From Paramacrobiotus metropolitanus (lineage: Eukaryota > Tardigrada > Eutardigrada > Parachela > Macrobiotidae), in contig NW_026570242.1 of the NCBI RefSeq assembly GCF_019649055.1, positions 434,001 through 498,000 on the forward strand: a DNA stretch of 64,000 nt. Reading direction: 5' to 3'. The notes under the pieces are model-generated. The model did no database searches. It worked only from the letters and a program-made list of their open reading frames with translations, and was not told the DNA's origin. This document shows positions 10,301 to 22,012 of the stretch, in pieces. Each line of letters starts with the position of its first letter. Positions within the stretch are counted from its first letter, which is position 1. A program made the position numbers and the translations under genes.

Positions 10301-12846
10301 GAACTGGCTGTAACTAAGCATAACAACAAAATACGCCGGTCGCACTAGCAACATGCCGGATCCTGCTGCCGAACTTCGCATTCCTTCCGACTGCATGGAG
10401 CCTCTGGGTCCTGTGCCAAGCGATGCTCGAAAATCTTGTTGTACACTACCACGCTCTCCAAATGAAGGCATTTGAAAGGTGCCTCCAGATGGCCCGGACA
10501 TACTTCCTCCCATGTTGCTAGCTGCAAATGAACCACCTGGAAAAGTTGGCCCCGACGTTGTCATGCTGCCTGGTGGCATGCTTCCCAGAGGCACCGAGAA
10601 TGATCCAGTGAGGCCAGTTGGAGAAGTAGAGCCACGGGAGAACGAGGTCTGTTGGCTGCTACGATACGATTGCGTAGTATAGCGGGCGGGAACTGCTGAT
10701 ATGCTTCCACCACTCGGTACCGCAAACGAACCCACTGTGCCACCAGATGGGATCGATCCGGATCCGGAGTAATATGTGCTAATCATTGTTGGACCTGAGA
10801 TGCTTCCACCGGTTCCGGTACCGTAGGAGCCTGTGGCTCCGGTTACAGGAAGTGACCCTGGCATTGACATGCTGCCCGATTGTCCTGATAGACTAGCTCC
10901 AGATCCAGTAACATATGAGCCGTCCATTCCACTTAGTGGCAGCATGCCTGGCATTTGTGTGCTACCTGAGCGTCCTGACAAGTTTCCACCCGTTCCAGTG
11001 CCGAATGATCCTCCAGTGCCGCTGGGTGGATAGGGTCCCGATATCGGCATGCTACCAGAGCGCCCTGACATGCTACCACCCGTTCCCGTACTGAACGATC
11101 CTCCAGTGCCGCTAGGTGGAAAAGCCCCTGATATCGCCATGCTGCCCGAGCGACCCGAGCTTGCTCCAGTTCCAGTAACATATGAGCCGTCAGTTCCACT
11201 AAACGGCATCATCCCTGTCATTTGTGTACTACCCGAACGTCCAGATATTCCGCCAGTTTCAGTGGCGAACGATCCACCAGTGCCGCTTGGTGGGTAGGGT
11301 CCTGATATCGGCATGCTGCCAGAACGTCCTGACATCCTACCACCGGTCCCAGTCATGTACGATTGGTCCGAACCACTTGGTGGCATTGATCCCGACATTT
11401 GAATGCCACTGTTTGGATAACCTGAAATACTGCCACCACTTGGTCCGGTGGAGAAGGATCCTCCGCTGCCAGATGGAATCGATCCAGGTACCTGTACGCT
11501 TGGTCCCGAAACACTACCTCCAGTTCCAGTAGCAAATGAACCGCTGTAGCCGGTAGAAGGGATGGATCCCGAATATGCGCTTGGCCCTGATGGACCGGAA
11601 GCACTTCCGCCTCTCGAAAACGAACTTTGCTGGGTAGCAAAACTGTTTTCCGGTAATTGAAAAGAGACACCTGCAATTATTATGGCAGCTATTTAATGGT
11701 TTATAAAAGTTTAGTTTATGTTTGACCTTGAGATCCCCGGGTGTGATTTGATTGGTACCCCGAAGATTGCCCTGAATTGCGAAGTATCGATATGGGTTGG
11801 CTGTAGCCGGAGGTACCGTACGAGGTGGCTCCCGTGCCGCCTAAAGTGGAGCCTCTCTGCGATGCTGAGTATACTGACTGTGCGGTTACTCCGGAAGGGT
11901 CTCCGGATGAGAACGATGTACCGCCCGATCCACTAATGACTGTCGCCCCCGAAGGGTCATACTGAGATGTGAAACCAGGAAGACTTCCAGAGCCTGCAAC
12001 CATCCCAGAACTTTACAAATTCTTATGATTGTTATTAAGTGACCGCTGCGGCTCATTAAAATCATCACTTTACCAGAAAAACTAGAAACGTTTGTTGATG
12101 TGTCTGACGTCATGCCGGTAGACGTTCTTCCGCTAACAGATCCAGGTCCTTGAAATGTTCTCAGACTTGATCTTTCGTCTTGAACGGCTGTTATGAAAGA
12201 TCCACCGGGCGCTATTCCGCTGGAACTCTTGCGTCCCGAACGCGATGACCGGGCTGAGCCACCTGTGTTGCCGCTGGTTCGCGCCGCTCGATCCAGTGAG
12301 CTGCGAACTTGATCCATCAGCAAAGTGGCGCGTAACTCTTCCGACTCCGGTGTTGGCGTGTAGAGCGACTCCGGTCCTGACGGCCGTCGGCTGATAGAGG
12401 AACTCCGCCCAGATGACTTCCCTGAAGTTTTGTGATCGGCATCCTGCAACGGCGATGGTATGGAGGCCACCGATGAGCGTTTAATTTCCGATGCAGGAGA
12501 CATCGTGCTCTGCTGGCTGATGATAGACCCTGCAATTTGCAGACAATCCTGGATCTGACAAATAATCTGCAGTTGAAATTATTGTGCCTTCGTGAATGCT
12601 ACCGTTAACGGCTGTGCGACCGGTGCTCGTAGATCGCCTTGCGCTGCCGGAATTTAAAGATCCTTGACCGCTAGTTTGCCCACTGGTTGCAGCGGAAGAT
12701 TTTCCACTGGTTGCAGCGGAAGGTTTGCCACTATTTGCGGCAGATGATCTTCCAGTGGCTGTGGCGGAAGATCTGCCGCTGGCGCCCGTGGAGTTGCCAC
12801 TCGAGGCGGCACTGGAACGGACCGATCCCCGGGTAACGGCCGACAT
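7346..12846 (-). CDS. Giant Ser/Gly-rich kelch-repeat protein, 14 exons, 1,521 residues
   Basis: Predicted exons, 5' to 3' on the minus strand: 12846-12603, 12529-12074, 11993-11727, 11670-10346, 10291-10175, 10130-9825, 9742-9317, 9251-8928, 8844-8643, 8549-8357, 8289-8086, 7992-7754, 7678-7590 and 7519-7346. They total 4,566 nt, and every junction keeps frame with GT-AG introns of 44-112 nt. Residues 1 to about 1155 are almost entirely Ser, Gly, Thr, Pro and Arg and must be disordered. They include Ser/Arg-rich tracts and a block of 30-residue repeats. Residues about 1156-1500 contain kelch blades with FAFGGYDG, ILVFGGQDE, IHLSGG and IIVAGGYG, and the usual spaced W and Y. There is no BTB or BACK domain. 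The C-terminus has a small Cys cluster (TCPVVCPTVC). A structural or scaffold role is a guess. An alternative is that the two halves are separate genes, but the phase-0 junction 8928/8844 with a GTATGT donor argues for one. Confidence 0.75.
10780..11400 (-). repeat. Array of ~30-residue Ser/Gly/Met/Pro repeats in exon 4
   Basis: About seven coding repeats of 28-31 residues (87-93 bp). The consensus is close to MPISGPYPPSGTGGSF followed by TGTGG, MSGRSGS. Two subtypes appear: one with PPSGTGGSF and one with MPLSGTDGSYVTG. Their order suggests a two-unit higher-order repeat that grew by duplication. Confidence 0.8.
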
Positions 12847-13875
12847 CTTCCGGAAAACGATACGTTAACGAAGAGACGTATTCGCAACCCTCAGACAATA
12901 CTAACTGCAGACGGCTGATTTGACAACAGATAAAAATCCACCAATCTGAAATACGCAGTTCAGGTGGCAGTTTGCATATTGCTATTTGGGGATAAAGCGG
13001 CACGATAAACGATAGAGAACGACAAGAAAGGAATATCCATCGTAATTGTTACGGCTAGGCAGTGCCATGCTTCAACGCATGGTCAGATCAGAGAAAGAGG
13101 TAAAAAACGGGAAAGCCAACCGAGTAAATAATACTTTTGGAATACTTCATGTTTATAATTGCTCATCAGCGAGAGGTAGATTTTCAGTTGTTAAAAGTAA
13201 AAGTTGTAAAACCGTTAGACTTAGTGTGGTATGTATCTAATAACAGTACCATTGTTAAGGACGAAAATTAATAAAGTAAGAACAGTATGGACACACGAAA
13301 AAAGACATCCTTAATCTTTCTGTTGCTAAGGAACTTTGATAAACTTACTGTACTTAAAATCAACAACAACAACAAATTCAAATTCGTAATTGCTGCTCTG
13401 GAATTCTACAGTGGCAGGGAACGTAACGGCACCCACATGCAGATTATGTATTCAAGCACGTAAGTAATAATAATACGGTATGTATTTCATTTTATTAATT
13501 TTTGAATAAGTAATGTTGAATTTGGCGAACTTTAATTTTTTAACTTTGTATGACAATACTTGTGAGAACAGCGGGCACGCGCTTATTATTTTGCCTTGTG
13601 GTCAGTTCCAGCACAATGATAAACCACAGATAGTCGCCCATGTCTGCCCAGATCTGTATGCTTTATTTCCGGCATAAAAACAGTTAAAGTGGATTAGCAT
13701 TAAATCAAAAATAAAATTAGCATCCCGTTAAAGTCTTCAAATTTGATAATTTTCAACTGCAGAGTAGACGACTTTCTAAAGAAGATCACTGTGAATGAAA
13801 GCAGCGATATTGCAATATGTTTAAGCATGCTCCGGGATTTTTATACATCTCAAATAATCATATAATTACAACAAG
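12847..13875. other. Spacer, no gene seen
   Basis: This probably holds the 5' UTR and promoter of the kelch gene on its left side. An (AAC)n-like run lies near 13361-13374. Nothing else is supported. Confidence 0.4.
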
Positions 13876-13966
13876 TCACAGAGCAGCTTGAGTACCGTTC
13901 TTGTTGCGGTCAGCGCAAGCGGTGAATGTTACTTCAAAATTATATATATGGGCTACGAAGCAAGAT

Positions 13967-14608
13967 CTACTGGTGATGTGAGGGAAGATTGTGGTGGCGT
14001 TGACGCTGATCAGTTCGACCGGCAGTGGCAGGACCTTCACTGAACACGTGGCAATCGTTCCCTGTTGGGTTCTTTCCGGGCAATGCGCTGCTACGCCTTC
14101 CAGCCCCGTAATCGCCCACGCTGTGCGGCGTCTCTTCCATAATGAACCGGTTGACCAGATCGTGCTTTCCGGTGGAGTCGGTCGTGTCAGGGACGTCCAT
14201 GCCCGACACCAGATCAGTACTGCTTTCGGTGTAATGCACTGGCACAGTGCGCTCGTTCCCTTCATCCTCGCTTTGGCTGGAAGCGGCTTCCGCATTGGGA
14301 TCCATGCTGCCCATTGTACTGCGCATTTTCTTGATCATCATGGATATGTTATCCCCGGAACCAGCGGTGGATGGATCGGCTGGTTTCATTGACTGAGCGT
14401 ACGAAGGAAAACACAGTTTAAAAGCTTCGCGTTCGTCCAGATTCAAACCAGCATGATACGAGATTCGAGCTCCAAGTGGCATACCATGGAAGTCATCGCC
14501 GTCACTACTCGTTGGCTTCAGATCGTCTGCCACAGATGACCTTTTTATGGCGTCATCCGTTTTATGATGAACTGCTGCATTGTGAGTATGCTTTGGATTC
14601 TCGTCCAT
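13967..14608 (-). CDS. Small acidic, disordered orphan protein
   Basis: A 213-residue frame that is polar and rich in Ser, Asp, His and Thr. It has no signal peptide and no known domain. The most ordered-looking segment is around GARISYHAGLNLDEREAFKL. Downstream, a second frame (13876 to about 14295) is also open, so the 3' end may be spliced: a GT near AGTGAAGGTCC and an AG before TAGATCTTG would give an early stop after EVDLAS. I cannot decide the 3' end. It could be a nuclear or cytosolic regulator, but no function is claimed. Confidence 0.4.
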   Translation of the reverse strand: MDENPKHTHNAAVHHKTDDAIKRSSVADDLKPTSSDGDDFHGMPLGARISYHAGLNLDEREAFKLCFPSYAQSMKPADPSTAGSGDNISMMIKKMRSTMGSMDPNAEAASSQSEDEGNERTVPVHYTESSTDLVSGMDVPDTTDSTGKHDLVNRFIMEETPHSVGDYGAGRRSSALPGKNPTGNDCHVFSEGPATAGRTDQRQRHHNLPSHHQ

Positions 14609-14930
14609 TGCTCAAATTTTTTATATCCGCGGCACTTTATTTGGGGAAACAGTCGTTTTTTGGTTATAATCAAGAGCACTAGAACGATGGTCCTGATTTA
14701 CATACAGTAGGTACCGTTGGCAAGTTCGGTGCAAAATCCTTATTTTTAGTCTACTTTTCAAATCGTTGCTAGCCTACATAACTATTTTATGCATGTAAGT
14801 ACTGTAGGCAATAAATCCGTCAGCGAATTAGAAGAGTCTTTTACAGTGGCATACATGCCCTACCGACTTATTCAGTTGTCAGCAAAGAATATTGGCAACG
14901 CGTACAGACGGCATTTGCGGCTTATTACAA
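14609..14930. other. Spacer, no gene seen
   Basis: Short AT-rich spacer that may hold the promoter of the small orphan gene. Confidence 0.35.
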
Positions 14931-15263
14931 CTACAGGGTGATAAAAACTTTTCCATCTTTAGGTTTTAAGAAACTGAAGTGCTTGGTTTTATGAAATATG
15001 TAATCAACTTTTTCATTTGCACTTCCATTTACACCAACGTACGAAAAGATACGGTCTTCGTAATTCCCATGCTTCCTACGTGATATGGCCAGATTGAATA
15101 CAAGCATATACCCCGATATATTAAATATTTGTAGAAAAACCCCGATGTGGCTAAGTCCAATTCTGTCCAAATACTGGGTATCTATCTGCGCAGCACTGGG
15201 GACTGCCGCCCTGGCATTGTAGACGCGTTTATTACATTCTTGCACGTGTGCGTGCTGTCTCAA
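14931..15263 (-). CDS. Doubtful 110-residue frame or isolated exon
   Basis: The frame has reasonable amino-acid composition, including IGVFLQIFNISGYMLVFNLA and a charged C-terminal half (KPKDGK). It has no recognised domain and no clear partner exon. It may be an exon of an unresolved gene, a gene fragment, or chance. Confidence 0.2.
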   Translation of the reverse strand: MRQHAHVQECNKRVYNARAAVPSAAQIDTQYLDRIGLSHIGVFLQIFNISGYMLVFNLAISRRKHGNYEDRIFSYVGVNGSANEKVDYIFHKTKHFSFLKPKDGKVFITL

Positions 15264-15850
15264 TTAGCAAAAAATCCTTGAAATCGAAATATGAAATGCC
15301 GATTTCTCGGCCCTAATCGCTCGGGACCCCATCAATAATAAAAATATGAATCATAGTAATATCGGTACATGTATTTAGACGTTAACTCAGACGGGAAACG
15401 TATGAATCACAATCACCCTTAAATCAGTGTTTTTTTGTCTAGAAAAAGACAAAATTTGTCCTGGAAGTTTTTGTCGTAATCCGACATAACGTAATAATTT
15501 TGTCGGTACAAATTGTGCCCTCCCTGCCCCCAATCGTTTATGAATTAATTGCGGTTGTATTCTAAATATTATGTTATCCGTTATATGTATTCTGTAGTAC
15601 GATACTAGCAATCTTAATGCGCTTGTGCGGATTCATTTGTTTCGGCGCTTTTCTTAATTATTCAGCAGGGCGATCTGGATTCGGTTGTTGTGGTGTATGT
15701 ATATATGTGGCAACAGTTTTCGGCTGATACAGAAATGACACTGGCATCGAACAGTTAATTAATCACAGTTTGGGCAAAATGGCATTCATCCTTTCCTGGA
15801 AAAGAACTTTTTGCTCACTGCATTGTGCAGACAGCTGCCGAGTTTTCTGC

Positions 15851-15876
15851 GTGGATGGTTTGTACAAACCATCCAC
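15851..15876. repeat. 26-bp perfect palindrome
   Basis: GTGGATGGTTTGT joined directly to its exact reverse complement, with no loop. It could be a protein-binding site or a small inverted duplication. No function is evident. Confidence 0.9.
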
Positions 15877-17899
15877 TCCAATTCTGGCTTGATTAGCATT
15901 AAAATTTTAACGTGCGGCTTGATTGAGAAGCAATCAGGGATTCATAACAGTGCAATACGCACAATAACCGTGCAACAATTCACCAAAGAAAAGAAATACG
16001 AGCATCGTAGGCAGGCATCAGTTCGTAATAAAATGCGGCTGCACTATTCAGACGATTTCAAAATCTTTGCCTAAAGACGCAATGACACAGCCTGATGCTC
16101 CCGGTTGTTATCCCAATAAATTAAATAGTTCCATGTGAGCTGCCGCCGATAATTATTTATTTGGAAACGTAAAAACAAGTGAAATCAAGATTTAGTGGTG
16201 CAGTGCGGTATGAAGCTTGCGATCGAGTGAAATATCAAGTTTTGAGTTTTCATCACACTGACAATTTTGCCGCGCGCAATTGAACTGTATGGCGCAGTCA
16301 GCCGTTGCGACGCGACCCCGTGTGAAATCCTGATAAGAGACTTTTTTGATAACAGTAATATTATCATGTACGCGACCGTGCGCGTCTGCTGTGGGAGGTC
16401 AGCCATTAACTGTTTAATGTCTTCTGTGAATTAATCATATAATTAATGAATAAAAATAGGAAAAATGGAAATAAACAAAGTATTACAGTACTTCGGCGGT
16501 TTTTTTATATGCTGCAAGTGCACTGTTAGTGTGTACATACATACTATATATAGTACACATATAGCCATATACTATTAATACTAATATAGGTACATATGTT
16601 AAGTATCAATATATCGAGCTGTATTTAGTTAAACGAGTTTGACTTTGCCGCCGGTATACCAGGTATTTAGGCTTTTGGAATAATTCAGTTTTGCACTTAT
16701 CACAAATTATAAACATGCAGTTGTTTTAGAATTTAGCAGTATTTACTGTAGATAAAAGCGGACCGTTTCGGTTTTGTACTTACCATGATTAGAAATCGGT
16801 TTAATTTACAGATACAGGCCATTAAGTTTTTCAAGTAATTAACGTAATCGGTTAGTATTTCATAGCGCGTGTGAAAAATTACACATGCCGACTTTCATTT
16901 ACGGTATCTACTCATTTTTTAGCTGCTTCCAAAATACAGTAGTTCGAAAGTCATACCTCGGTTATTGTGCGTATTCTCTGTACGTAGTCTACACAGATCG
17001 CTCTCTAGATCTGTGGTGATTAATGTAATATTTATGAAGTGCTACCAACATATATCTATATACATAAAATTATGTAGTATACGTATATGCAGATGCATAA
17101 TGGTGCATACTGCGCCTTATGCATAATTACTGGTTAGAGGCAGGTTTCATGACTAATTATTAATAACCAAAAAAACGAAGAAGAATCTATCTTTTAACTT
17201 TTAAGGTACATCAAGATTTATAGAGGTTTTCTGCGTAGTGTTTTACATTGGCTTATCCATATACTATTTAATAGAGTAGGATTCTCGTAATACGGTCGGA
17301 ACTCGGAAGCCCCGCAACGCATTGTAATTACCGTACGTACTTGCGCAATCGAACGCGCACAATGGGGAGACCGGAAAGTGCACCGGCTGATCACCATATT
17401 TTCACAGTTTTTCACGATGACGATGCATGAGCGCGTATCAACTTCAGCATTTTCGTTTTTCACTGATTAGAATGAAGAAAAAAATATTTAGTGTAGAACA
17501 TAACAATATTATATAAAGTGTCAAAACCTTAGGCCAGTAAAAGCTTTGGCCAGTAAAAATGCTGATTTATGTGTTTTAACCAGATGCCGACAGCTGCTTG
17601 GCAGTTGGCAGCTGAAGTTAGGTTTAGTATTTTCGAACAAAATTTGCCGAACCACGACGCTACTCGTTACGAACGAGATAAAGTTATGACTGCCTAGGCG
17701 TTATCAGTCAGCGCTGTAAGCGGTTTGCATGAACCGACATGCACTCCTGTGAATCATATGCGGTTATCTGTGAGCCACTCATCCGAAACATATGAAACTG
17801 TCTTTCCATATAAATGTTATTAACAGGGGGAATAAATATTCTGCCATGCAGCTTAATAAAAATATGGGTGCTGAAAACCTGCGCACGCGATCAACATTT

Positions 17900-17936
17900 C
17901 CCTTTTGTAAACAAAAGAATTTTGTTTACAAAAGGG
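17900..17936. repeat. 17-bp perfect hairpin with 3-nt loop
   Basis: The arm CCCTTTTGTAAACAAAA at 17900-17916 is followed by GAA and then its exact reverse complement at 17920-17936. Confidence 0.9.
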
Positions 17937-18790
17937 GCGTGACATCCAACATTCGTAAAAATATTTTGTGGAAAAAGCTTTTGTCTTTACGGTTTTATGT
18001 CCGATATTAAATTTTGCAATGCTGCACGTATTAATATTTCGTCTCTGAACTCTATTCCATGGGTTTGGAAAACAAACACAGAATTTTGCCGTGGTCAATA
18101 CATTCTTCGGTAATTACATGCAGTATTTTAAGTTGGTCAGCGACTCTCAGGTCAGCCTTTATACAGTTTGATTGACGATTCTTTTAAAGAAATTTTAAAC
18201 GCCAGACTATGGTACCGTACGTATAACAAATGCCCACAGCGTACAAACTGAAAAAACGGTTTATGCGTTTTAATGGCCACAAAAGAAATGAATTATTATT
18301 GCTCGAAAAAGCGGAACATTGAACGGTTTCTTTGCTATGATAGTGTACTCGTATTTTGAGATTAAATTAGTTTGTTATTAATTATTATTAATTGTTTGGT
18401 ATTGCTGCACACTTGCACATTGTACCGTAATTATACAGCTTATAGTTTTCGATGCCCATAAGTTGGGGTTATTTTGCAAAATTAAGTAATAAACACCCGC
18501 AAATCGGTCTGTCTTTTTTGCTTGTCAATTATAATAAACGACCATTTTTTCGTTATCGAACTTGGCGATGTTATGTAAATCCTCCCATGATAAAATGTTG
18601 ACGAATCCAGGCACTCATATCTCAGAATTTCCGTTTTTTAAAGTTTTACAGAACCTCCGCCACTTTATTTTATAGAACGTATTTAAAGTGCGTGGCGAGG
18701 ACGCCTAGTCTGACCGTTTATATTAACCTGGCACAGTATCTTTCAATGGACGTTGTATTCAATGTTGCCATGTGAAACGGCCACGTACTG

Positions 18791-18868
18791 AAAACGTTTC
18801 CCAAACGTTCAAAATGAATGCGAAGACGGTAGTCTTCGCATTCATTTTGAACGTTTGGGAAACGTTTT
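18791..18868. repeat. 37-bp perfect inverted repeat with 4-nt loop
   Basis: The arm at 18791-18827 (AAAACGTTTCCCAAACGTTC...GAAGAC) and the arm at 18832-18868 are exact reverse complements around the loop GGTA. No mismatch occurs in 37 pairs. It lies in a non-coding spacer about 0.3 kb upstream of the BTB gene. Confidence 0.95.
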
Positions 18869-19155
18869 GTTCGAAGATGTATTCCGCATTTTCCTATCAA
18901 AGGGCACTGATTCTTACTGACTTTCCTGGACACGATCCGATAAAGTGTTAAGATATGCAAGTTTTGGGCACCCATTAAAAGTGGAGAATGTAGCGGAAAA
19001 TCTCAGATTTTCATTGTGTTACTTGGAAACCAGCTTCCAGGGCTCAGCTTTTGGTGGGGATCGTTTAAAACGAACGGATAATTAACTGCCGTACAATGCC
19101 GCTCTGTATTGATCTAATCTAACACACATATTCAGTGTTCTATGTAAATCAGCGA

Positions 19156-21310
19156 ATGACGCCCATTACCACTGCACTGAACCGCTTAAGTCTGGTGGGC
19201 AAGCTGAAAAAGGACAAGAAACCGGTTGTAGCGAGCTCCAGCAGCAAGAATTTGCGACCAGCCAGTGCCAAAAAGGGGGGCGGGGTGGACGACGACAGAG
19301 ACGACTGCCAACGACGCGAACTGAAGAAAGAGCCGGACATATGGCCCAATCAGTATCCTGGTCTGCCATGTCGCACGGAGCCAATAGACAACCGCCTACG
19401 TTGTCCGGGAATGGACGAAGACAGCGTCAATACGTTCCTGCGACCAGACAATCTTTTGCTAACAGAAATCAATGTCAAGCTGGATCAGACCAGGCCTTAT
19501 CTTGTAGGAAACAAACTTATGAAAGAGATCCCTTTACGGGATACAACGAAGCAGTTGAACGATAAGGAATTAAGGTGTTTACATTGGGTTGTTGGTGAAT
19601 CGGTAGAACGGCACGGTAAGTCCAGGAGCTTATGATTAACAATAAACTGAATAAAGTACCACTCTGCTGTTGCAACTGGCTTTTAAGAAGCTTTTAAGAA
19701 GCTTTTTAGACATCGTTTCCATTTTTTTGCTACATATTGTCCTTTGATTTACCGCGAATATTTGTTGTTCTGAAACGCACACGAATTTTGAAAATTATCT
19801 CAGTATGTGCTCGTATGTCTTACTGTTCTCATAGACGTTGACTAATGCGTGCCCATGTTCATTGTTTTAACAGATTTATGAAAACTGTAAATTTACTGTT
19901 AGATTATATTACTGTAAAATTCTAAAATTTTGATACTTTCACTGTTTTCTTTGTAGCCGAAAGGACAGCGCGGTATTTCGCAAATCTTTTCCGCAGCCGG
20001 GAACATACCGACGTTATTGTATATGTTGGCGACAATAAAATCAAAGCCCACAAGCTTGTCCTTGCGGCTTTTAGTCCTCGTCTTAATCAGCAGTTCATGA
20101 AAGAGCGTCCTGATAAATTACTAATGCCTGAAATATGTATTGACGTTTCCCAACTGCAGACGAGGGCCCTTCTACGGTGCATTGAGTTCATGTACAAAGG
20201 GACTACAGAGATTCACCATTATAACGCTGCAGTAGGTATTTTCTGAAGTTGCCGCGATCACATTTATTTTGTGACCTTCGTTTTTTTTGTCGCATAGGAT
20301 ATCCTTAACGTTGCTCAGGCATTAAAAATATTTGGGCTGGCGCAAATGTGCAAAGATAAACTGAAGTCCCTGCAGTATTCTGATTTACTATTCAAGCCAC
20401 CGAAAGATAAGTGCGAAGCGATTATCGGAGAACTGTCCAGACCACGGCCGAACGAAGATGTTAAACCGAAGAAATTAGCCAGCAAAAAGTCTGACGACGA
20501 TATGCCGCCTTGTAATATGGATAACCGTATCTGCCCAAGCCCAGAAGATGCAAAACGCCGAGAAGAAGCACTGTATGTTCTAGCTCGTCCTGCAAAGCCT
20601 ACCGTCTCCTTGAGTTCAGTTACATTAATTTTGACATTTTCTGCGCAGAGCAATGGGAAGCGGCCCAGTTGATTTCTATCAGATTACGGCGCAACCGGCC
20701 TTCCTAGCTTGGCCAATAGAAACTGTGGAGGCCCTATTCAGCAACGATAATCTCCGCCTTAATGTAAATTCTCCTTGAAATGTTTGCTTTTAATTAACTG
20801 TGACTGAGTAATGTTTTGCAGTCTGAGTTAGACATTGTCGAAGCCATGGTGACATGGATACAGTTTCGCCCCGACCAACGCAGGCAGTATGCTGAGCGTT
20901 TATTGGATAACGTGCGCTTTATTCACTGTACGCCACACGAAATGTTGGATTGTAAGAATCTGATACCTGAACTCTTCGACATGGGTCCTCTACGAGCGCG
21001 CATGGCCAAAGCGAAGTGGATGAAAGATCTCGTGGAGAGGGGCATGTCACCACCGGATCTGCAGATTCCTCCCTGTCGAGTTAACCGCGAAGGGTACTGG
21101 GCGGAGCCAGACCCCTGCGACACACCGGTGGACAATATCTACGGAGAGACGTTGCCGAAAGAAGGTCACGCTCCACTGGCACATGATCATCGCCCGCAGT
21201 TTAAAGCCGGCAGGGCGATGGTGTCCCAGAAAGCGCACAAGCTCATGTGCGATCAGATCGAGCGACAGAATCGGGCAGAGGGGATGCCACCTTGCTCGGC
21301 ACCCGAATAA
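19156..21310 (+). CDS. BTB-BACK domain protein without kelch repeats
   Basis: Five predicted exons: 19156-19615, 19957-20231, 20298-20572, 20649-20763 and 20822-21310. They sum to 1,614 nt (537 residues) and are in frame throughout. Residues 1-153 are basic and disordered (KKDKKPVV, PASAKKGGG). Residues about 155-250 form a BTB/POZ fold (EHTDVIVYVGDNKIKAHKLV...FSPRLNQQF). A BACK-like region follows (DILNVAQALKIFGLAQMC; LDIVEAMVTWIQFRPDQR; VRFIHCTPHEML). The BTB-BACK linker carries an unusual KKLASKK insertion near residue 290. BTB-BACK proteins normally act as CUL3 adaptors with a kelch substrate domain. Here the C-terminal ~100 residues are low-complexity and carry no propeller. The first ATG in frame is at 19156. 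Confidence 0.85.
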
Positions 21311-22012
21311 GTATTTTTGCTTCTTTTTTGTTCTTATCGAAACCCGTTTGCTTTGCGCACAACTGGTGTTGTTTCACCTTTTTATATGTGATTTAGTTGT
21401 GAAAAACAAATTTTGCACGTTCTCGGTTTCATTGTCATGTTGCTGTGTTAATCCTAGCGCGGCTTGCACGGTGATGTGAACTGGTTCTTTTGGGCAGTGG
21501 GCTTTTCACGGCGTATTTGCTACCATGTACCAGGCGTTTGCCGTCTTACCATGTTGGTATTTTTACGCACTACCCGAATTTACGCACTTTAGTCTGGACT
21601 CTGGACCCTGATGTACAGAAACTTAGCGGTCGCATTACTACTCGATCATATTTACGTTCAGTTGACACCTTTTCATTGTTAAAGTACTCAACAGCAAGCA
21701 ATAACTAGGACAAAGGAAAATGTAAACAACTAAGTATGTTAGTTCATCGAAAACAGGATACCCATTCTGGATACAACAACGAAAGAACCAAAACTGAGAA
21801 TAACGACTACGACTCGTACCAAAAAAATACCATGACCTGGAAGCCTCGCAGCGGCTTCGCTTCTGTTGTTTCGATCCGCCTGCTTTCAGAGCCCGTCCCA
21901 CTGCCGATCATATTAGCCTAGCAAAGCTGCAGAGTTGCGTATCATCTGTCGGTTTGGAATAAGGTAATTTGGATTCCGCCTAAATACCCGCATAACGTTT
22001 TCCTTGAAATAA
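21311..22012. other. Convergent spacer, no gene seen
   Basis: This lies between the 3' ends of the BTB gene (+) and the AIFM3-like gene (-). No coding frame is supported. Confidence 0.5.

Larger units (their letters stand above)
15264..19155. other. Gene-poor AT-rich spacer with fold-back repeats
   Basis: Nearly 4 kb without a supported gene. It includes a TATA/ATATAT-rich stretch at about 16530-16620 and 17040-17110. Three perfect palindromes or hairpins (15851-15876, 17900-17936 and 18791-18868) are listed separately. The right end should contain the promoter of the BTB gene. An ATG-TAA minimal upstream ORF sits at 19142-19147. Confidence 0.5.

Noticed and set aside
10479-11532. Several Pro-rich plus-strand frames (e.g. 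VLPERPDMLPPVP)
   Set aside because: They are reverse-complement shadows of the Ser/Gly repeats of the kelch gene, whose spliced model closes in frame.
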